64,000 bases of DNA from a bacterium. Its GTDB lineage: Bacteria > Desulfobacterota > Binatia > HRBIN30 > CADEER01. Under the pieces are notes generated by a model. The model was not told the origin of the DNA and did no database searches. It saw nothing but the letters and a program-made list of their open reading frames with translations. Numbering within the stretch: position 1 is the first letter of the stretch; each line of letters opens with the position of its first letter. Below are positions 9,061 through 17,884 of this stretch, piece after piece. Location: contig JAUIGL010000030.1 of the NCBI GenBank assembly GCA_030430165.1, positions 1-64,000 on the forward strand. Direction: 5' to 3'. The position numbers and the translations under genes were made by a program.

Positions 9061-9528
9061 CTAGTCAGCGGGCGTCAGCTTGACCACGTAGGCCTTGGTC
9101 TTGCCTTCGCTGACGCGGCCGCTGCGCGGCCGGAAGAAACCGAGCCAGGCCATCCAGTACTTGTCGTTGTAGGCGTCGCCCATGCGGTCGATCAGCGCGG
9201 GGTCGGTGACCTCGCGCGCCTCGCCGATCAGGTGGGGGCCGTCCTTTTCGCCGACCCAGACGAAGAGCGGACTGCCGTTGGCAAGTCGCTTCGCCTTCCA
9301 GCTGGTCGGCGAGGTGGTGAAGAACAGCTCGTCTCCGTCGCTGTAGTAGAACCACACCGGAGCGAGCGAGCTGCGCTCGCCGTTCTTGCGGCGCGTCGCG
9401 GTGTAGATGTAGTCGGACGTCCGCAGCAGCTCTCGGGTCTCGACCGGCAACTCGGCCGCTGCCGCCGAATCCGGGTAGACGCAGCAAGCCAGCACCGCCA
9501 GCGCCGAACCAACGATCCATCGTGTCAT
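9061..9528 (-). CDS. Exported pyridoxamine-phosphate-oxidase-like flavin barrel protein
   Basis: A 155-residue protein with a clear signal peptide (hydrophobic stretch about residues 4-23, cleavage near SAAAAEL) followed by a small FMN-binding split-barrel fold: YTATRRKNGERSSLAPVWF, then ELFFTTSPTSWKAKRL and GPHLIGEAREV. Cytoplasmic relatives bind FMN, F420 or haem; export is unusual for this fold, so the cofactor is uncertain. It lies 20 bases behind ispH on the same strand with a good GGAGG before its ATG, so the two are probably co-transcribed. The substrate is unknown. Confidence 0.8.
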   Translation of the reverse strand: MTRWIVGSALAVLACCVYPDSAAAAELPVETRELLRTSDYIYTATRRKNGERSSLAPVWFYYSDGDELFFTTSPTSWKAKRLANGSPLFVWVGEKDGPHLIGEAREVTDPALIDRMGDAYNDKYWMAWLGFFRPRSGRVSEGKTKAYVVKLTPAD

Positions 9529-9548
9529 CGCGTCCTCCTGCGGCTGTC

Positions 9549-10529
9549 TCAGCCGAGAGCGCGCGGACCGGAAAACAGGCCGCCCGGTCCGTCGCGCAGC
9601 GGTTTCGGCAACGGAAAGTTCACGTTCTCTTCGGTCGTGGTCAGATTGCGCACCGACTCGAAGCCGAGGCTGCGCAACTTGTCGACCGTTCCCTGGACCA
9701 GCGACTCCGGAGTCGACGCTCCGGCGGTGAGGCCGACGGTCCGCAAGTCACGCACCACAACGGGGTCGACGCCCTCGCCGTCTTCGATCAAGCTCGCCGG
9801 CGTGCCGGCTTGGCGAGCGACCTCCACCAAGCGGTTCGCGTTGCTCGAGTTCGGCGAGCCGATGACGAAAACGAACTGCGACTGGCGCGCCAGCTCCTTG
9901 ACCGCAGTTTGCCTGTTCTGCGTCGCGTAGCAGATGTCGTCCTTGCCCGGGACCTGGACGTTGGGAAAGCGGCCGCGAATGGCGTTCATGATGTCTCGGG
10001 TGTCGTCCACCGACAGCGTCGTCTGGGTGACCACCGCGAGCTTGCCCGGGTCGGCGACGACCAGCTTCTCGACGTCCTCGATCGATTCGACCAGATGCAT
10101 CCGGCCCGGAGCGTGGCCCAGCGTCCCCTCGACCTCGACGTGGCCACGGTGCCCGACGACGATGATTTCGTAACCGTGTCGCGCCCGCTGCAGCACCTCG
10201 AGGTGGACCTTGGTCACCAGCGGACAGGTCGCGTCGATCACCCGCAGCTCACGCTGCCGGGCCTCTTCGCGCACCGCAGGCGACACGCCGTGGGCACTGA
10301 ACACCACCAAGCTGCCGCGCGGAACGTCGGCGAGGTTCTCGACGAAGCGGGCGCCGCGGGCGCGCAGGCCCTCGACGACATGGCGGTTGTGGACGATCTC
10401 GTGGCGAACGTAGACGGGCGGACCGTGCTGCTCCAGCACCAGCTCGACGATCTCGATCGCATAGGAGACACCGGCACAAAAACCGCGCGGGCTCACCACC
10501 AGAATCTCCCGTTGGCCAGAAGCGCTCAT
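9549..10529 (-). CDS. ispH: 4-hydroxy-3-methylbut-2-enyl diphosphate reductase
   Basis: Last enzyme of the MEP isoprenoid pathway, a 4Fe-4S reductase producing IPP and DMAPP. The three cluster cysteines are visible in RGFCAGV, DATCPLV and DDICYATQNRQ. The HVEVEGTLGH segment supplies the catalytic glutamate, and GSPNSSNANR and TAGASTPE bind the diphosphate. The 326-residue length from the ATG at 10529 fits the family; an open upstream stretch runs through intergenic repeats and is not coding. Confidence 0.96.
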   Translation of the reverse strand: MSASGQREILVVSPRGFCAGVSYAIEIVELVLEQHGPPVYVRHEIVHNRHVVEGLRARGARFVENLADVPRGSLVVFSAHGVSPAVREEARQRELRVIDATCPLVTKVHLEVLQRARHGYEIIVVGHRGHVEVEGTLGHAPGRMHLVESIEDVEKLVVADPGKLAVVTQTTLSVDDTRDIMNAIRGRFPNVQVPGKDDICYATQNRQTAVKELARQSQFVFVIGSPNSSNANRLVEVARQAGTPASLIEDGEGVDPVVVRDLRTVGLTAGASTPESLVQGTVDKLRSLGFESVRNLTTTEENVNFPLPKPLRDGPGGLFSGPRALG

Positions 10530-10625
10530 CGATCTAACGCTGCCACGCCCTCGGCGCCGGGACAAGAGTGGCCACCCGACGTGAAATCGCCCGATGCGAA
10601 ATCGCCCGACGCGAAATCGGCCCAA

Positions 10626-10812
10626 GCCGATTTCCGTACCCGAACTTCTCCCCCTGCGGGGGAGATGCCCCGGCAGGGGCAGAGAGGGCCAATGGAATGA
10701 CTTCGCCACCGGCGAACAACAACTCGGTGCGTCGGCTCCGCCGACGTCGTCAGAGACCCCCTCTCCTCGATCCTCCCCCATAGGGGGAGGAAGTCTTTGC
10801 CGATTTCCGTAC
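10626..10812. repeat. Small TIR element between 14-bp direct repeats
   Basis: A perfect direct repeat GCCGATTTCCGTAC occurs at 10626-10639 and 10799-10812. The ~160 bp between them begins near ACTTCTCCCCC and ends near GGGGGAGGAAGT, an imperfect terminal inverted repeat, with a further internal CCCCGGCAGGGG hairpin. Just outside, 10580-10625 has degenerate repeats of CGAAATCGCCCGA. No coding capacity is seen. The arrangement resembles a MITE with a long target duplication. Confidence 0.6.
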
Positions 10813-10885
10813 GAAGGCAGCGGGAGCGCCAAGTCCACTCGTGCTGCCAGTTGACTGGACGGCAGCGGCGCGGCAGATCGGGCGC

Positions 10886-12793
10886 ATGGATGCAGCGCCG
10901 CAGTGTCGTCGATACAAGTCGGGGGCGCCGGCGTCGGTACGGCCGCTGCTCGTCGCGGCGATCGGCGCGATCCTTCTCGCCGGGAACGCGCTCGCGGCGA
11001 GCGAGGTGGCGGTTCCGGTGCGGCTCGACTCGGGGTTTCTCGAGCAGCTGTTGGTCGAGACGGTGTTCACCGACGGCGATCGCACCGCCGAGGTGCTCAC
11101 CGACGCGCACGGCTGCAACCGAGTCGTCGTATCCGATCCGTCGGTCGGCACACGCGAGGATCGGATCGTGCTGCGCATGCAGGCGTCGATCCGCACCGGC
11201 ATGTGGATGGGCCGCTGTGTGCAGCTCTACCGCTGGGCCGGCGCGATCACGGCGCTGCAAGAACCCTACGTCGACGCCGAGGCGGCGGTGCTGCGCTTTC
11301 GCGTCGTCGACTCCGAGGTCGAAACGGCGAGTGGCGGCAAGGGGGTGAGCGGGCGCGCTTGGGACGTGATCAAGTCGAGGATTCATCCCCGCCTCGAAGG
11401 CCTGATCGTCGACCTGCGTTCGCCGGTGAACGAGATCGCGCGACTCCTGCCCCTGTTTCTCTCCGAGCAGGACCTGACCCGAACCCACTTGGTCCTCGAC
11501 TCACTGCGCCTGGCCAATCCCCGGGTCTCGGACGACAGCCTCGTCGTCGATCTCGCGGTGACGCTCAGCGAGGCGACGGCGACGCCGGTCGCACCGGCGC
11601 CCGAGCCGCCGCTCGCCGCCGACGAGCTCGCCGCCTGGAACCTGGCGTGGCAGCGCTGGGATGCGTTCGTCACCTTCGCCGTGGTTCATCTGGCCGACGA
11701 GCAGCGTTCCGAGAAGCAAGTGCGCGAGCTGCGCCAGGTGTTCCTCGAAGCGCGCTACGACCTGGCCCAGGCGCTGGTCGAGGAGCCCGACCGCGCGCGC
11801 GACCCGGTGCGGCGGTTGTTCCTGCGCACCTGGAAACGACTGCGCCCGCTCTTGCGCGAGATCAGCATCGGCCTGCCGGGGGAGGCCGCGCTGCGCTATT
11901 TGAGCCTGATCGGCGCCGGCGATGCGTTGCGCGCGATCGATCAGCTCGGCCCCGACGTCGGTGTCGACATCTCCGCCGACGGACTACGCCGCCTGGCCCG
12001 CCTGATCGATCCGCAGGCAGCCGGCGATCCCCTCGAGTACGACACCGAGGTCGACCCCGAGCTGCGACGGATGCTCGGTCTCGGCACGCCGCTCCCCCTG
12101 CCGACCGCGGTCGCAACGCCCGACAACGATTCGGCGCACTTGCACCGACTGTTCGACTGGCTCTTCCCCCCTGCCTTCGCCGCCGAGCCCGACGCCGACC
12201 CCGAGGTTGGCGAGTTGTCGAAGCGCTTGCGCGGATGGGCGCCGGACGCAACCGACGCCGGCTTGTACCTGCCGCTCGCGCTGCGCCTGCTCGATCTCAC
12301 CGGCGAGCGGGGACTCGCCGAACGTCCGCTCGCGGCGGACTTCCGGCCACTGTTTCGTCCGCTGCTGCTCGCCGCAGCCTGGCAGGAGAGCTGCTGGCGC
12401 CAGTACATCCGAGTAGGCGGCTCGGTGCAGACCATCACCTCGGCGGCCGGCTCGCTCGGCGTGATGCAGGTCAATCAGCACGTCTGGCGCGGCATCTACG
12501 ACGTGCGCGGGCTGCGCGACGACTTCGCCTACAACGCGCTCGCCGGCACCGAGATCCTGCTCCACTACCTGATCGACTACGCGATCAGAAAGGGCGAGCA
12601 CACCGCTACCGGCAACACCGAGAACCTCGCCCGCTCCACCTACGCCATGTACAACGGCGGCCCCGGACACATGCGGCGCTACCGCAAGCCCTACAAGAGC
12701 GCCCACCTGAGGGAAATCGACGCGGCATTCTGGCAGAAGTACCGCGAAATCCGCGACGGCAACGACCTCGCGGTGCGGCGCTGCTTCCAATGA
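10886..12793 (+). CDS. Lytic murein transglycosylase (SLT-type) with large N-terminal domain
   Basis: A 635-residue exported protein. A signal peptide occupies about residues 14-37 (cleavage near ALAASE). The C-terminal ~150 residues form a lysozyme-like SLT domain: AAWQESCWRQ with the catalytic Glu at E501, SLGVMQVNQ, and YAMYNGGPG. It would cleave peptidoglycan glycan strands to 1,6-anhydro ends. The ~450 residues in between are not a family I recognise. The ATG at 10886 is preferred over an upstream GTG (10841) because it keeps the signal peptide near the N-terminus. No adjacent flagellar or secretion genes suggest a special role. Confidence 0.85.
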   Translation: MDAAPQCRRYKSGAPASVRPLLVAAIGAILLAGNALAASEVAVPVRLDSGFLEQLLVETVFTDGDRTAEVLTDAHGCNRVVVSDPSVGTREDRIVLRMQASIRTGMWMGRCVQLYRWAGAITALQEPYVDAEAAVLRFRVVDSEVETASGGKGVSGRAWDVIKSRIHPRLEGLIVDLRSPVNEIARLLPLFLSEQDLTRTHLVLDSLRLANPRVSDDSLVVDLAVTLSEATATPVAPAPEPPLAADELAAWNLAWQRWDAFVTFAVVHLADEQRSEKQVRELRQVFLEARYDLAQALVEEPDRARDPVRRLFLRTWKRLRPLLREISIGLPGEAALRYLSLIGAGDALRAIDQLGPDVGVDISADGLRRLARLIDPQAAGDPLEYDTEVDPELRRMLGLGTPLPLPTAVATPDNDSAHLHRLFDWLFPPAFAAEPDADPEVGELSKRLRGWAPDATDAGLYLPLALRLLDLTGERGLAERPLAADFRPLFRPLLLAAAWQESCWRQYIRVGGSVQTITSAAGSLGVMQVNQHVWRGIYDVRGLRDDFAYNALAGTEILLHYLIDYAIRKGEHTATGNTENLARSTYAMYNGGPGHMRRYRKPYKSAHLREIDAAFWQKYREIRDGNDLAVRRCFQ

Positions 12794-12920
12794 GACGACG
12801 AGGCCAGACAAACGCCCGTGACGCGCGCTCACCACCGCCCCTTCCCCGCCGGACCGAAACCTCGCTAAGGTGCGGAACGATGAAACGATCCGACCAGCAG
12901 CGGTAGCGGGGAGAGCCAGA

Positions 12921-13721
12921 GTGACAAACGACGAACACGCGCGGCCGGCCGCGGCCGCCGAAGAACCACTGTACGACCCGGACATCCCGACGCCCAGCCA
13001 CGGCGAGCGCGCGCGCACTCTCGCCGAGCAGGCGAAGACGGCGACGCTCGGTACGATCTGCCAGGCGCCCGAGGGCTATCCCTACACGTCGTTCGTGACG
13101 GTGGCGTTCGATGACGGCGATCCGGTGTTCTTGATCAGCGGCCTCGCCGAGCACACCAAGAACCTCGCCCGCGACGAACGCGCCTCACTGCTGGTGGCGG
13201 AGTCGGTAGCCGAGGACCCACTGGCAAACGGCCGCGTCACCCTGCTCGGGCCCTGCACGCGGCTGGCAGGAGACGGCGGCAGCGCGCGCGATGCCTTTCT
13301 CGCCGCGCATCCGAACGCCTCCTACTACGCCGACTTTCGCGACTTCGCTTTCTGGAAGCTGCGCGTCGAATCGGTTCGCTACATCGGCGGCTACGGGCGC
13401 ATGTCCTGGGTCTCCGCGGAGGACTGGCGCTCCGCCACGGCCGACCCGCTCGGCGGCGAGGCGCAGGGGATCCTCGACCATATGAACCAGGACCACGCCG
13501 ACGCCCTGGTCACGTATTGCCTGGCGCTGTCCAGAGCCAGCGACGTGTCGAGCGCGACCATGACCGGAGTCGATCGCTACGGCTTCGAAATGTCCGCGGT
13601 CACCGCCAAAGGCCCGCGACCAGTCCGCGTCGCCTTTCCCCACACCGTCTCGACGACCGATGAGGTGCGACGGGTCTTGATCGAACTGTTGCGCGACGCC
13701 CGCGCCCAGCTCGCTGGATAG
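12921..13721 (+). CDS. HugZ-like haem/flavin split-barrel protein
   Basis: A 266-residue protein with an N-terminal PNPOx-like split barrel (about 25-175; PEGYPYTSFVTVAFDDGDP, HTKNLARDERASLLV) and a C-terminal DUF2470-type domain (about 190-266; ILDHMNQDHADALVTYC). This architecture matches the HugZ/HutZ group involved in haem storage or degradation. The HMNQDHADAL motif is the most diagnostic part. The GTG at 12921 has GGGGAG about eight bases upstream; an earlier GTG at 12870 lacks this. No haem transport genes are nearby, so haem as substrate is from family knowledge only. Confidence 0.82.
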   Translation: MTNDEHARPAAAAEEPLYDPDIPTPSHGERARTLAEQAKTATLGTICQAPEGYPYTSFVTVAFDDGDPVFLISGLAEHTKNLARDERASLLVAESVAEDPLANGRVTLLGPCTRLAGDGGSARDAFLAAHPNASYYADFRDFAFWKLRVESVRYIGGYGRMSWVSAEDWRSATADPLGGEAQGILDHMNQDHADALVTYCLALSRASDVSSATMTGVDRYGFEMSAVTAKGPRPVRVAFPHTVSTTDEVRRVLIELLRDARAQLAG

Positions 13722-13722
13722 C

Positions 13723-14418
13723 CTACTCGCTGTCGTGAAAGATCAGACCGAGCGCGTAGCGCTCGCCGCGAGTGATCGTACCGGCGCCGTGTTTGATCAT
13801 CGCCCGGCGGTAGCCGCGTGCGCCTTCTACCGGGCGCTCGGCGTTGGGAAAGACGACCGCTTCGCCGCGCTCGGGTGCGTGCACGCTGACCCGCGACTGC
13901 ATGCGCGCGACGTGCTCGGTGAAGACGAACTCCCCACCCTGGTAGTCGACGCCCTTGCGGCTCAGCGGGATCACCACCTGAAACGGAAACGATCGAGCGC
14001 CGTAGCGATCCTGGTGCAGGCAATTGTAACCGCCCTCACCGTAGCGCAGCAGGAGCGGCGTCGGCCGTTGCTGGCCGGCGGCGTGGCAGATGCCGAGGTA
14101 CTCGGTGAGGGTGTCGGGGTAGTGGGCATTCTTGCCGAGCTGGCGCATCCACTCATTGGCGAGGGGAACCAGGCGGCGGTAGAAGCGGCCGCGCAGGCCG
14201 GCGACGAGCCGCGGCAGCGGATACGAAAAGTAGCGGTACTCGCCGCTTCCATAGCGGTGATGGTCCATCGAGATCGTCTTGCGGAATCGGGAGTCGTCCC
14301 GGTAGAGCTCGATCAGCTGACCGCACTGACGGGCGTCGAGAATCCCCGGCAGGCGACACCAGCCTTGCTCGTCGAGTGCGCGCAACGCGTCGGACCACTG
14401 CGGCTGGCGACCTCCCAT
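13723..14418 (-). CDS. 2OG-Fe(II) oxygenase (DUF2086-type)
   Basis: A 231-residue predicted dioxygenase. The iron/oxoglutarate site is visible as HQDRYG (His and Asp), GGEFVFTEH, the distal His in MIKHG, and the Arg of RGERYALGLIFHDSE. The run LLLRYGEGGYNCLHQD followed by RMQSRV is characteristic of the Oxygenase-NA/DUF2086 family, whose members have been proposed to act on modified nucleic acids; the true substrate is unknown. The ATG at 14418 is taken over a TTG at 14526, which would add a Pro/Arg-rich extension. It ends one base beyond the convergent HugZ-like gene. Confidence 0.82.
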   Translation of the reverse strand: MGGRQPQWSDALRALDEQGWCRLPGILDARQCGQLIELYRDDSRFRKTISMDHHRYGSGEYRYFSYPLPRLVAGLRGRFYRRLVPLANEWMRQLGKNAHYPDTLTEYLGICHAAGQQRPTPLLLRYGEGGYNCLHQDRYGARSFPFQVVIPLSRKGVDYQGGEFVFTEHVARMQSRVSVHAPERGEAVVFPNAERPVEGARGYRRAMIKHGAGTITRGERYALGLIFHDSE

Positions 14419-14533
14419 CAGGCGACCCGCGGCTCGCGCTCGATCTGGGGGAGCTTCGAGACGTCGTCCATGAGCGACGCATAGCGAATCGGACGGAGGC
14501 GGGCTAGGTTGCGTGTCGCTCCACAAGAAGAAG

Positions 14534-14612
14534 GCTGGGGCTTGGGCTGAGGCTGGAGGCTGGGGAGCAGCGCCACCTGGAGCCTCAGCCCAAGTCCCAG
14601 CTCTCCCAGCAA
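14534..14612. repeat. Heptad array and its inverted copy
   Basis: 14534-14566 is a degenerate array of 7-base units (GCTGGGG, CTTGGGC, TGAGGCT, GGAGGCT). 14576-14612 is a similar array on the opposite strand. 14539-14554 and 14581-14596 pair with one mismatch to make a 16-bp hairpin. It separates the divergent oxygenase and dehalogenase genes. Related heptad arrays occur at 17373, 22576 and 28760. Confidence 0.6.
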
Positions 14613-14634
14613 GGTCGAATCGCCATCAAAAAAG

Positions 14635-15558
14635 ATGAGAGTCCTCCGTACACCCGATCGACGGTTCGACGAGCTACCGGGCTACTGGTTTACGCCGCAC
14701 TACATGGACCTACACGGTAGCGCGGCGAGCTCGCTGCGCATGCACTACCTCGACGAGGGCGCGGACGACGCGCCGGTGGCACTGCTGATGCACGGCGAGC
14801 CTTCTTGGTCGTTCTTGTACCGGGCGATGATCCCGCCGCTGGTCGCCGGCGGGATGCGCGTCGTCGCGCCGGACCACATCGGCTTCGGCCGCTCCGACAA
14901 GCCGGCCGCGGTACACGATTACACATACGCGAGGCACGTCGATTGGTGCGCCGAGCTGCTCGAGAGACTCGATCTGCGCCGGGTCACGCTGTTCTGCCAG
15001 GACTGGGGCGGACCGATCGGCCTCAGCCTGGTCGAGCGAGCTGCGGGTCGTTTCGCCGCGGTCGTCGCCGCCAACACCATTCTGCCGACGGCGCAGGCGC
15101 CGCCGCGCGGCGAGGTCGAGGGCTGGCCCGGCGAGGTCATCGAGATGTGGATGGAAACCGCGCGCTCGGCTGCCGAGCTGGCGATCGGCGACATCGTCCA
15201 GGCGGTCACCGTCGACGAGCTGCCGGCCGACGTGGTCGCCGCCTACGACGCGCCCTTCCCCGACGAGTCGTACAAGGCCGGCGCCCGCGCCTTCCCGCAG
15301 ATCATTCCGGTCGATCCCGACGACCCCGGAGCGCGGCACAACCGCGCCGTCTGGCAGTTTCTCGAGAGCTTCGAACGGCCTTTCGTCACCGCGTTCAGCG
15401 ATGCAGATCCGACGACCGCGGCCTGGGCCGAGGTGTTTCAGCGCCGTATCCCCGGGGCGCGTGGACAGCGGCACCGCACCGTGCGCGGCGGACACTTCCT
15501 GCAGGAGGACTGCCCGGGCGACCTGGCGGAGATCGTTCTCGGCGCGCGCGGCGATTGA
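14635..15558 (+). CDS. Haloalkane dehalogenase-like alpha/beta hydrolase
   Basis: A 307-residue hydrolase matching haloalkane dehalogenases, which cleave carbon-halogen bonds to alcohol and halide. HGEPSWSFLYR (about 53-63) supplies the oxyanion hole and the halide-binding Trp. CQDWGGPIGL (about 122-131) has the nucleophilic Asp followed by the second halide-stabilising Trp. GGHFLQED near the C-terminus carries the catalytic His. These features separate it from epoxide hydrolases and esterases. It stands alone between two leftward genes with its own promoter region. Native substrate unknown. Confidence 0.88.
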   Translation: MRVLRTPDRRFDELPGYWFTPHYMDLHGSAASSLRMHYLDEGADDAPVALLMHGEPSWSFLYRAMIPPLVAGGMRVVAPDHIGFGRSDKPAAVHDYTYARHVDWCAELLERLDLRRVTLFCQDWGGPIGLSLVERAAGRFAAVVAANTILPTAQAPPRGEVEGWPGEVIEMWMETARSAAELAIGDIVQAVTVDELPADVVAAYDAPFPDESYKAGARAFPQIIPVDPDDPGARHNRAVWQFLESFERPFVTAFSDADPTTAAWAEVFQRRIPGARGQRHRTVRGGHFLQEDCPGDLAEIVLGARGD

Positions 15559-15570
15559 TCTGGGCTCGGG

Positions 15571-17241
15571 TCAGCCGACGCTGCGCATGTCGTCGCCAGC
15601 CGAGCCTTCGTCGGCGATCGACCGGGCGCGAGCGCGCGCGCCGATGTGCAGGGAGGCCTCGTCGGCGCGGCGCGGCAGGGACAGGCGAACCGTCGTCCCT
15701 TTGTCGATCTCGCTCTCGATGTCGAGCGTGCCGCCGAGCAGCAGGATCAGCTCGCGCACCAGCGGCAAGCCGACACCGAGCCCGCCGTAGCGGCGGGTGA
15801 ACGAACCGTCGACCTGGCGGAAGTCGTCGAACACCAGGGCGAGGTCGGACGAGGCGATACCGATCCCGGTATCGGCGATCGACAGCTCGACCCGGTCGTC
15901 GCCGGCGAGGCGCGCCATGACGTGGATCCGCCCCTGGTTGGTGAACTTGGCGGCGTTGCTCAGAAGACCGCTCAGCGCCTGGGTCACCTTGCGGCGATCG
16001 GTCGACATGGCGTCGGCGCCGGCATCGACCTGCCAGGACACCGTGACCGGCTTGTCGGCGACCTGGTCCTTGGCCTGCTCGACCAGCTCCTGAATGATCT
16101 CGCTGAGCGAGAGGCTCTCCGACACCACGCGGCCGTAGCCGGCGCGCAGCTCGGCGAAGGTCAGCAGCTCCTCGAGCAGATTCTTCAAGCGCCGGCCGTT
16201 GACCCGCATCCGTTCGATGCTCTCGCCGACCATCGGATCCTCGTGGTCGCTGATCGCGCTGTCGAGTATCTCGAGATAGCCGAGGATGGCGTGCAGCGGC
16301 GTGCGAAACTCGTGCGACACCGTCGCCAGGAACTCGTCCTTGGTCTGCGCCGCATTCTGCGCCTGGTCCGACTGCGCCGCCGAGTAGAGCGCGCCCGCCG
16401 CCGTGTGGGCGACGATCTGGCAGATCCAGCGCTCGCGATCGGTCAGCGGAGCGCGACCGCTGCAGTCGACCAGCAGAGTTCCCAGCGTCTCCTTGCGCGA
16501 GCGCAGCGGAAACGCCACCACTCGCTCGCCGGGGTCGTCGCCGACGTCGCTGTCGACGATGCGACAGCGCGCGCCCTCACAGGTGCCTTCGACGAAACGG
16601 CCCATACCGCGCACGAACTCTTCGGTCACTTCGCTCTCGGAGAACGCACCCGAAAGATCGAGCAGCAATCGCAGCTGGCGCTGGTCCGCTTCGGCCGTGA
16701 TGCGCCGGCGACGCTCGTGCTTGAGCTGTTCGACCAGCGACGCGTAGAAAACTCCGATCAGGAAGAAGAAGGGCAGTCGAACCCACACCGTCGGCGCCAG
16801 CGGCTCGCCGCCCGACATCCACAGCCAGTATCCGTACATGCCGACGACCAGCGCGCTGCCGATCGCCACCTGGCCGAGGGTCTCGCCGACCGACACCAGG
16901 AATACGGTGAAGAAGTAGGCCAGCAGCAAGTCCTGCGAGACCGACTGACTCCACGACAGACAAACCAGGATGAGCGCCGTGTCGGCCAACAGCAGCATCG
17001 GACCGAAACGCGGGTCGTCGAAGCGTTCGCGCGGAACCGCGATCAGCGCCACCTGCGAGCCGACGAAGGCGAGGACCGCCAACCCGGCAGAGCCCATGGC
17101 ACCTGCGTCGCCCGCCAGCGCCAGATAGGCCGCCGTGGCAACCACCACCGAGCGAACGACGAGAACCAGCCGCTTGCGATCCATCCACGCGGATGGGCTG
17201 ATCAGCGGACGTCCGGAGAACCGCGGTTTGCTGCTGTACAT
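15571..17241 (-). CDS. Membrane-bound sensor histidine kinase with GAF-like domain
   Basis: A 556-residue kinase. About six hydrophobic segments span residues 20-165, followed by a short coiled region, a GAF-like domain (about 190-300), then the dimerisation/phosphoacceptor box ATVSHEFRTPLHAI with the phospho-His, the N box (LLSNAAKFTNQG), the G1 box (IADTGIGIASSD) and the G2 box (GGLGVGLPLVRE). No receiver domain or partner regulator is encoded nearby, so it is an orphan kinase. The ATG at 17241 is preferred to a TTG five codons upstream. The ligand is unknown. Confidence 0.88.
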   Translation of the reverse strand: MYSSKPRFSGRPLISPSAWMDRKRLVLVVRSVVVATAAYLALAGDAGAMGSAGLAVLAFVGSQVALIAVPRERFDDPRFGPMLLLADTALILVCLSWSQSVSQDLLLAYFFTVFLVSVGETLGQVAIGSALVVGMYGYWLWMSGGEPLAPTVWVRLPFFFLIGVFYASLVEQLKHERRRRITAEADQRQLRLLLDLSGAFSESEVTEEFVRGMGRFVEGTCEGARCRIVDSDVGDDPGERVVAFPLRSRKETLGTLLVDCSGRAPLTDRERWICQIVAHTAAGALYSAAQSDQAQNAAQTKDEFLATVSHEFRTPLHAILGYLEILDSAISDHEDPMVGESIERMRVNGRRLKNLLEELLTFAELRAGYGRVVSESLSLSEIIQELVEQAKDQVADKPVTVSWQVDAGADAMSTDRRKVTQALSGLLSNAAKFTNQGRIHVMARLAGDDRVELSIADTGIGIASSDLALVFDDFRQVDGSFTRRYGGLGVGLPLVRELILLLGGTLDIESEIDKGTTVRLSLPRRADEASLHIGARARARSIADEGSAGDDMRSVG

Positions 17242-17372
17242 GGCCACGCCACCCAATTCTGCAAGTGCAATGCCATGGCGTAATCCCGAAAAGCTCGCGG
17301 AATCGGGCTAGCCGGGTTGCGAAATGTGAGGTCGGAGCAACGTTTCGCGGTGATATCGTAACGATCTTTTCT

Positions 17373-17407
17373 TGGGATCTGGGAGCTGGGATTTGGGATC
17401 TGGGGGC
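17373..17407. repeat. Five-copy heptad array TGGGATC
   Basis: Five consecutive 7-base units read TGGGATC, TGGGAGC, TGGGATT, TGGGATC, TGGGGGC. The array runs directly into the left copy of the ~380-bp direct repeat that begins at 17401. Confidence 0.75.
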
Positions 17408-17780
17408 TGCTGGTTTTTCTATCCACAGATTACGCCGATTACGCAGATTGGGGTTCAGCTCCTCCGGGTGAAAATCTGTGGATATAAAATTGAGCCGAGC
17501 CCGGCTTTGGAGGCGCGCCTCTTGGCGAGAGGGCCCGCGTCGTCACTTCGAGGCACCGATCTCGTCACTGCTCAGAGTCGCAATCCCGATCCACAGTGGC
17601 TCATTTCTAATCCACAGATTTTCACAGATTCTCACAGATTAAGGGTACCGCTCGGGCAGGCGCCGCCCTGAAACCCAATCGGCGTAATCTGCGAAATCTG
17701 TGGACAAAAAAGTGAGCCGAGATGTTCCTTCGGGGCGCGGCTCTTGGCGGGAAAACCCGTGTCGCCACTTCGGACGCCGA
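17401..17780. repeat. Left copy of ~380-bp direct repeat flanking the HipA/VapC island
   Basis: It begins TGGGGGCTGCTGGTTTTTCT, the same as the copy at 21001. It contains the CCACAGATTACGCCGATTACG motif, a GGAGGCGCGCCTCTTGGCGAG segment, a second CCACAGATTTTCACAGATT block and the end block AATCGGCGTAATCTGCG. Compared with the right copy it lacks about 30 bases near 17475. No gene is visible; short open frames across it are repeat artefacts. The CCACAGATT ends are inverted relative to one another (AATCTGTGG), as in hairpin-type intergenic elements. Confidence 0.8.
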
Positions 17781-17848
17781 CATCAACAACCGGAGAAACA
17801 GCAGCGGAGCGTTGCCAACCGGGACCTGATAGTAAGGAGGGGCCCTAG

Positions 17849-17884
17849 AAAAGATCCCCACGGATTGGGGATTTTCTTCTTTTC
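17849..17884. terminator. Rho-independent terminator-like hairpin upstream of hipA fusion
   Basis: AAAAG followed by ATCCCC-ACGGATT-GGGGAT and then TTTCTTCTTTT. With A-rich and T-rich flanks it could act in either direction and would insulate the island genes from upstream transcription. Confidence 0.55.

Noticed and set aside
17372-17671. Rightward open frame of about 99 codons
   Set aside because: It translates the CCACAGATT repeat element and heptad array; a matching frame occurs in the other repeat copy only because of repeat identity.
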